The notes beneath the pieces are model-generated. The model was not told the DNA's origin and searched no databases. It saw only the letters and a list, made by a program, of their open reading frames with translations. The translations under genes were made by a program, and so were the position numbers. Shown here one piece after another: positions 57,240 to 64,000 of a stretch of DNA of 64,000 nt; positions within the stretch are counted from its first letter, which is position 1, and the number at the start of each line of letters is the position of its first letter. Source of the stretch: Gamarada debralockiae (taxonomy: Eukaryota > Ascomycota > Leotiomycetes > Helotiales > Hyphodiscaceae); the NCBI GenBank assembly GCA_002803225.1, contig NXFV01001068.1, positions 1 through 64,000 of the forward strand. The letters run 5' to 3'.

Positions 57240-60200
57240 TCACGTTCTCCTACCGACCAACTCCGAGGTTAAGTCCAGAATGCATTTAAGGCAATCGTAA
57301 TGCCATCCTCTCTCGTCACAAGAATCATTCCCATCCGAGTCGTCCTCAGCTGAGGTTGCGGCGACCACACTCTGAAGGCCACAAGCATTCGTGTCCGGCG
57401 CACTAACAACAGCGGGCTTTGGTTCGGTGAGAACGTTTGCGGATGAAATATCATCCTCACAGATGGAATCGAATTCGTCGAGCAAATTTGACAATATCGA
57501 TGAAGTTTCATCGTCCTCGTCTCCAAGAACTCTGGGATCGTCTGCTTCTAGACATATCCTTTTGAATGGCCTCTCCGACTCTCCGTTAGGGGTAGATATT
57601 TCCGTGCTCAAATGTTCATTATTGTCACCCGAGCCTTGCAACTGGCCCCTCTTCAATGTTCCTCTTGGACTTTCCGAGTAGTCCGAAGGGTCGCCATCGA
57701 CCAACCCCAGTATACTCTCGTCCAGCATCTCCTCATCTGAGTAGTAGTCGAAGAACTCTTCTTCTGAGCCATACTCATCCAAGGCATGTTCTGAAATGCG
57801 ATCGTCTGAATTACTCTCATCGACCAACATAGAATCTGCTAACTCGAAAGAGTCGTGGTAGTCCTCTGAACCTGGTTACTTCACATCCCCCGATTCGAGC
57901 ATAAGGTTGTTGGTTGGTGAATCGATGCCTATATTCCCTAAAGAAGCCCAAAATATAGACCAGTAATGAAGATTGGGGGTAGGATAATATCGTAGCTCTT
58001 CAGGGAAAAAGCTCGGTCTAGTTGGTACCACCCCAAGAAAACGAAGTTGGTAAATCATTGAAGCGTACAATTCGGCCTCGAGAAGATCCTCAAACACCTC
58101 CACTTGAACGCCCAGTGAGATGAAAGCTGACCGGAACAAGGCAGTGTGCCCATAGCTTCTGACGTTTCTCAAGATTTCATGAAACAGAAGACTGGGCTGG
58201 TCCAAGTCTAGACCAGCTGCCACACACGCCCTCAAACATTCATGGAGCTGGTCTTCAAGTTTATTAGTACCTTTCCCCTGCAAAGTAGCATCTCGATTCA
58301 ATGTTCCCATGGAATGTATAGTGACTACAGCTGAAAGCACAGCAAACCTCTCCTCGAGGATATAGCAACCCCGCAGAATCCTACCAAAGATAAAAGGATC
58401 TGTATCTTGGAAGATAGTGTCTGTAAGGAATCTGTCTTTGAAGCTACCAGGCAAGTAGGTTATATCACCCGAGATCGCCAATTCCTTAAGACGACAGTGG
58501 ATCCTAGTGCAGTAATGCTCTCTCACGGCGTCTAGGTCGGGTAATTGTATCGGCCATTCTCCCTGGCTGTTTAGCAAACTGAGTAGCGGCTGCCGAACAT
58601 GAGCAGCTTTCTCAAGCCATATTAGCCTCTGAAATTCGGCATCTGCAGTAGGGTCATGGGTACTGTATTTGAGAATGATACGTCCCAGTTTGATGAGATA
58701 TGACCAGATATGGTCAGTGCAGGTAGCAAAGTCCGGCAGAGAGGCCAGTGCTGATAGTGGAGACGGCCCATATATATCATGATTCGCTCTTGGAACTCCA
58801 GGATTTAACCCATGATTTACGAATTCTTCATAAACAGCAACAACTCCAGGCAAAAGAGAACATGACGTGCCAAATTGCGATTGGCTTGAGATGGTAGCCA
58901 GGACTTTGTAGCAAGACAAGATCCAGCAGCGATCTTTCGCCCCAGATACGGTCAAACGGTGAAGCTTGGCCCGTCGCAAAAAGTAAACGAATAGTTGACA
59001 ATTCGCCCGTGGCGCAGGCTTTCACGATCGGAGCATCCGAATCGATGACGCTGAAGACCCTTAGCTTAGGCTCAGGAAGAGAATCGAACGTCGCAAATCC
59101 TTGCTGCACGAACGAGCCATAAACACCTATCCGTAGAAGTGGGGGTTTTGGATTGAGTTCCAGATTGGTTTGAGTGATTATTGAGGTGGTGGGCTGGCTC
59201 AGTCCTGGATTTTCGTGGGCGACCCGTTCACGGAATGTCGTGGTGGTGGAATGCACTGTGACGATGCCAATTGCTCGAATATATTTTCGAGAATGTGTAT
59301 ATTGGCCAAGAATCCTTCGAGAGGATTGCTGATTGAGGAAGGGCTGAGCAAGCTCTGTAACGACCTCCCGTTGCTTCGTCTCGTGGGCCTGCAGTGCTTC
59401 CATCCTCTCGTGATAGAACTCCTCAAGCACGCCACGAAAAGTAGTCTTGACCATTTCTGCCATCCCGAGGGGCAGCCATCGCAATCCCTCAGAAGTAGCC
59501 TTCATGTCTTCCACAGCTCCTTGTATTTGTTGGATGATATGATGCACTTCCACCCTAGCTCTTGATTCGGAAATGACGCTGGTGAATGCAGTAAAGTTTG
59601 ATATGAGGATCGCGTTAACGCCTATAGAGAGATCTTGAAGCCTCTTGGATAAGTCGCTTCTTAGCTGTAAGACAGCCTGTGACATGTTCCTCGTTGTAAG
59701 AGATACCTCATCGAATCGAGTGGGGAGAGTGTGGATATTGTAGAGGAAGTGTCGAGAGTCGAGATCAACGCACCTAGGCTGCGATGGGTCGTTCTGGTGT
59801 TGATACTTTGCTGGTGTTCCAAGGATCTAAATTGTATTAGAACTGCAATAGATCTGCTCTGGGTGTTACTCACAGTAGAATGCTAGCCTGCGCGGCAGCT
59901 ATGTAGCCTGTTGCCCTCTGCATTCGGCCGACATTCTTAGTACAGCTGTTCTTGCCCATGGCAAAACAAATTCGATTCCATCTTCCTCCAAACCGATTGT
60001 TCTTCGTAATAAGCGCGAATAGCTTCGCTATCGTTTCTTTACTGTACTCGAGGGCCAACTCCGTAGCTCGGGTATGATCTCCAGCCTCCACAGGTACGCC
60101 AGATTCTGCGAAATCAGCGAGAACATTTTGAAAGCTTTGCAGAGTCAATCCAAAGAGCTTGATTTCCGTTTGCAGGGATCGAACATCTTCCGATGCATCT

Positions 60201-60307
60201 TTGACGTAGTTGAGGGCATTTCGGATGTACTGGCAGCCTTGCACAGCTTAACCTGCGATACCGATAAAGGCAATCACTGATGCGCCCAAACCAATGGCTT
60301 CAGCCAT
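57240..60307 (-). pseudogene. STAND/ankyrin-like gene with in-frame stops
   Basis: The start at 60307 (MAEAIGLGASVIAFIGIAG) is typical of the fungal N-terminal domain of STAND proteins, but codon 20 is TAA (60250-60248), after which the frame continues as AVQGCQYIRNALNYVKD and a helical stretch to 59874. From 59826 a coding frame reads SRHFLYNIHTLPTRFDEV and then ELSTIRLLFATGQASPFDR, ankyrin-like; this frame does not match the phase of the only clear donor. An intron at about 58904-58844 leads to a third block (VYEEFVNHGLNPG, LDAVREHYCTRIHCRLKEL) that meets a second in-frame TAA at 57878-57876 and goes on as an acidic tail (EYGSEEEFFDYYSDEEM) to 57240. Both stops could come from CAA. No NACHT is seen. 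It was probably a cytoplasmic recognition protein. Confidence 0.6.
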
Positions 60308-61834
60308 ACTGGCAGATGGAATATGGTAGAAATAGAGATATGATGAAAGGAAAGCATATCGGGACTTGAAGCCTGGCCGACATGGCGCAGGCTCAGCCTC
60401 ACGGTGTAACTTACACAGGCGGTTTGGACAGGGAAAGGCACGGCAGGCGACAATTGATGGCCGTAGAGTTAAAATGTTTATTTGCCATTATTTCGGAGTT
60501 TATAGACGATCTGAAAAGGCTGGCCCGATGTTAGTCGAGGAAGTGTCGATGTTTTGGTGTTGATATTGCCAAGATGACGCGAAAGGATGAAAGCGCGTCG
60601 CGAAGGACCCGTCTTTTCAACAAACTGCGAACAAGAGTCAACAAAACATCAACTGTGACCCGTCGAAAGCCAGATCGAAATATGGCATCCATTACGGCAG
60701 CGACGTTTCCAATTACCTCAAAGGCCTTCAGGCCCAGTCCTAATTCCGATCCATCCGCCACTCTATCCACGAAACTGTAAAGAACTCCAGGGCTTGAACG
60801 ATAACGTCGCACAGAGCGTGTGGGCTATGGAGTCTAGTTTTGATAGATCCATAGAGGGATGCACGGGCGAGCTGACGGCCGGAGAATATAATTCGCCTTC
60901 TTCTGTTCGACGTTTAGAGAGCCGGGTTGCCACCATCGTTTGGAAGTGCCAAGAGCCTGGAAACAATGGGATCCAGATGGACGCATTTTCACACGACGCT
61001 ACACCAAACAAACCGACCCTGCAGGCATTACCCCGCCGATTATACGCACCTGATCCCTCATCGCCACTGTTACCAATGCTGCCAATGCTGCAAGTGCCCT
61101 AAAAAGATATGGTAATCACCGAAATTCCGGGAGTTGATGACTCAACATCCTCAACCTTAAAAGTTATTTTGCTAATTACTTTCGGCCTTGTCGGACCGGA
61201 ATCTCGGGCCGTCGAGTAGTTCTGATACAACCCATGAGCCGCCAGAAGCGAAGGAACCACATTTGAGTAATCATCAACAGGGGGAAACTGTCCATAGAGA
61301 CCTTCAATGAAGGCTTTTATTCTCGTTCCTTGAGCTTTGGGTTGACGACTAAAGCCATTTTGCCGCTCTATTAGCGTCGTAATGTTTCTTTGATCTCGAT
61401 CACGCGATACGATATGCGATCCGATGAATGAGAAGGCTGAGGCAGAACACACTCGCACAAATGTACTGTCCTGCGCGAATACGACGCCCCTTCATAATTT
61501 AAGCTCAGCCCTAAGAGGAGGAGCTCATTCGCGAGACAGTAGCGATGCTGGCATTGAAGATGACCGATTCCGAGAACTTTAGTTCTGACCTTTTCTGATA
61601 GGTGGGGAAACTGCACTTCAAAGACTTTGAGCGTATCATCGGCTCTATGATGCTGCAGTATGGTTACGAAGAAAAAAGGGACTGCCAATGAAGCCTGGAG
61701 TACGGATACAACGACGATTCGGCTTTGGAGCCTTCCGTCGATCTCCCGACTCTCGGCACGTGCCTGGGCCACACTTGAATGTGGCTCCTCTCCAACTTAC
61801 CTCGCCATGGTCTACAATAAACAATGTTGCCACC
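60308..61834. other. Divergent region between the broken STAND gene and the deaminase gene
   Basis: About 1.5 kb. A 68-codon basic ORF with its own ATG (60574-60780, +) and a further open stretch to 61102 in another frame look faintly coding, but no domain is recognised and they do not join. The right part should be the start region of the deaminase gene. Confidence 0.4.
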
Positions 61835-63875
61835 ATGGACGACTCACAGTACCTGGCTGTCGCGGAGAACATTGCTCTTCTCTCCCTGCTAACTCGTGTT
61901 CCTGAAGCACCGGCGCAAAACCCCGCCATGGATGGTCTCGTGTGCGACGCTCAGAATGAGAGGACCCTTACTTTCGAGCGGGAGCGTGACATTGTCGACA
62001 ATCTGGCCTTTCTATCTGCTACATCCGATGATCCTGAGAAGGTCACGGCTATTTGCATCGAGGAGCATGCAGGTGCACGCGGTTGTACGGTTGTGATGGC
62101 AGTCAACCAGGGCAGTCTCAGAGTCGTGGAAGAAGGGTTTCGGAGGATCTCGAGTATCCTAGAGAAGGCTTCACTGCAAGGAAAGTCTCAAATCGCGTCC
62201 CTGAGAGCACATCCTAACCCCTGTCAAACTAGAAGACGGCGCGTCATCTAAGAGAGCTTTGTTCATGGAGATAATATCCTTGAATCGCAGCAGACTCCTA
62301 TCACGACTCCGATCTCAGCACGCCAAGAAATCCATTCGCAATCGGAACAAGCCTGCAGTAAGCGTAAGGCTGGAGGAAGCAGTGCATTTGAGCGCGGATT
62401 ATACTGCTGTGCTTGCATCATCGGGTATCGATGTCGCTGCCATAAAGGCGGAAGTTGGAAGATTCCAGGCCGTCTTCCAAGAGCTCGAGGAAAAGGGGTC
62501 AGAGATTAGCACAAGCCATCTTCTCCTCGCAGATCTAGTCGATTACGCTCATACGCTGGCAACAAAGCTTCACCTCGGCAACCTTCTTGACGTCCTGCCA
62601 AACACGCAGCTTGATCCGAGCACGAGAAAGAGCCTGCTCATCAGCGTTCAGAAGATCGGGCGATACAAGTCAGCTTGCGAGTTCTTGTTTCGGGCGGCGC
62701 AGAGGCTAGAGATTTTCCGGAGGGTAGAGGTAGAGGTCATCTCCCTACCGGCATCTGCGACCCGACCATTGAAGATGGCCGATTACACACCGAGCTTAAC
62801 AGCCTCGCTCGCACGCATTGACGGTTCTAGTACCCAGAATGTACATCGGTTGTGCGCGACCCTCGAACAGAAGGCTGGTATATCACTGGCAGCAGCGCAG
62901 CATGAGTTCGAGCAACGCGTACCGCGGGTCTTGGGCTTAGGCAGAATCCATGCGGAGATCAAGGTCATGTACCACTACGAGCTACACCGAGCGAAAATCC
63001 GCCCAAGGGTCATATGCTCTAGCAAGAGCGCCTGCTTCTTGTGCGACCTCTTCACTAGGCTCCACGGGAAGTTCTACATCGCGCGAACACACGGGAAGTT
63101 GTATGAAGGGTGGAGATTGCCGGTTATCAGAGACCTACCGCTCTCGGGGACACAACTGGGACACCAGATGGCGACCATCCGAAGTTTTAATGTTGCTATC
63201 GAGCGCCGCATCGGCGGCATGCTTCGATCCGCACGCAGACTAAGCCATTCCGATCCCAACGAGAGCGTGTTCATCCAATCTCCATCATGGACGCCATCGA
63301 ATTTGTCGATACGCCAAGATGGCGATCCATCGCCTAAAGCTGGACCTGTACAGTATCATTCTGATTCAGATAATGCGTCAAAAGAGATTCACAGCGGAAA
63401 GTCGCCAATAGAAAAGGACGTAACCACCCGTGCTGTGACCAGTAATGGGGACAACCAAGAGTCAAAGTTACTCCGACCTACTTCTGAAGCACTTATCCAG
63501 GGCGTAGGAATTCGGCGAGAGCTTAGTAGAACGGACTATGAATTATGCCTTATTGCTAACGGTCTTTGTATCTTCGTAGGAACTTTTGAAACGCATACGG
63601 GGACAAGTGCTGGGACCTCAACCAGTCCAAAGAGCGGTCAAGAGGACGCTTTAGATCGCTATTGGGTCAACGTTGAGTGGCTTAGTGACGATGAAGCTGT
63701 TCGAATTCAGGATATAATGGGGTCGAGTGTCGTGAATGTCGAGGCCGTGGAAAGTGGATTAGAGCTCTCCACGAGCGACGGGTCACCCATGACATCTAAC
63801 AATCTATATATTTCCCTAAATGCAGATGTTGTCTGCATCAAGTATGACTTGGCAAGGGATGCACAACTCCTGTAG
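61835..63875 (+). CDS. OTT_1508-like deaminase-fold protein (653 aa model)
   Basis: The start at 61835 has good context (CACCATGG) and gives MDDSQYLAVAENIALL; 49 more in-frame codons lie upstream with another ATG. Exon 1 ends at 62153 and exon 2 is 62233-63875 in the model that keeps phase; a more natural donor at 62185 breaks the frame, so this junction is doubtful. The middle carries the deaminase signature: RVLGLGRIHAEIKVMYHY (zinc His and catalytic Glu in HAE), then PRVICSSKSACFLCDLF (two zinc Cys) and FYIARTHGKLYEGW. This is the layout of the fungus-expanded OTT_1508 family of zinc deaminases, whose substrate is not established; nucleic-acid editing or a role in conflict has been suggested for it. 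The last 200 residues are polar, then a beta-rich tail. Confidence 0.72.
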
Positions 63876-64000
63876 ATCAGCTATTGAACCTTAACAAAGT
63901 GCATCAGCCAATCCTTTGGCCTGGTCCCTTGATTTCAAACATCAAGCCTCCTACTCACTGACCGCTTGCACGTGCTATTGCAGTCTCCTTAGATGAGAAA

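Noticed and set aside
61371..61772. 133-codon ORF on the minus strand
   Set aside because: It covers the start region of the deaminase gene, has no domain and no intron support.

Overview
The window reads as nuclear DNA of a filamentous ascomycete (Pezizomycotina; a leotiomycete would fit, but I cannot prove the class). The signs are many short introns of about 45-75 nt with GTRNGT donors and CTAAC/CTGAC branch sites, a GH55 glucanase, an NACHT-ankyrin NLR-type gene, Clr5, WW and HET-type proteins, and decayed transposons in AT-rich pockets that look RIP-mutated. No rRNA, CRISPR or prokaryotic operon structure is visible. Exon joins were worked out by hand from reading-frame phase.

Layout. 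0-2.5 kb: decayed Tc1/mariner copy and AT-rich DNA. 2.5-17.7 kb: a membrane-anchored SDR, a long secreted GH55 protein with a Ser/Thr-rich N-terminal region, an epoxide hydrolase, a TPR protein with an interrupted upstream frame, a HET relic and a BSC6-like MFS transporter. 17.7-25.9 kb: truncated ACS-type transporter relic, an uncharacterised type II membrane protein with three Lys-Arg-Asp sites, a MADS-like protein and a divergent membrane-anchored Hsp70. 26-29.6 kb: repeats and non-coding DNA. 29.7-33.3 kb: a Fet3/laccase-type multicopper oxidase and a frameshifted membrane protein. 33.8-37.6 kb: repeat island (MITE-like, LTR-like and tRNA-derived SINE-like elements). 37.8-41.6 kb: NACHT-ankyrin receptor with nearly identical ankyrin repeats. 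43.8-52.2 kb: WW-domain protein, decayed ENA-type P-type ATPase, Utp18 and an ACMSD-like decarboxylase. 52.4-63.9 kb: Clr5 protein, an unusual short interspersed repeat, a broken STAND/ankyrin-like gene and, divergent from it, an OTT_1508-type deaminase gene.

How it fits together. Housekeeping function is limited to Utp18 and possibly the WW protein. The rest is accessory: carbohydrate attack, detoxification, transport, and self/non-self recognition genes (NLR, STAND, HET, Clr5, TPR, deaminase). Several recognition-type genes are broken by single in-frame stops, each compatible with a CpA to TpA change, or by frameshifts, which suggests birth-and-death evolution with RIP-like mutation. The strongest items for follow-up are the duplicated exon-intron modules in the GH55 gene, the near-identical ankyrin array, the deaminase/broken-STAND pair, and the CAAAAGTCGAC interspersed repeat.
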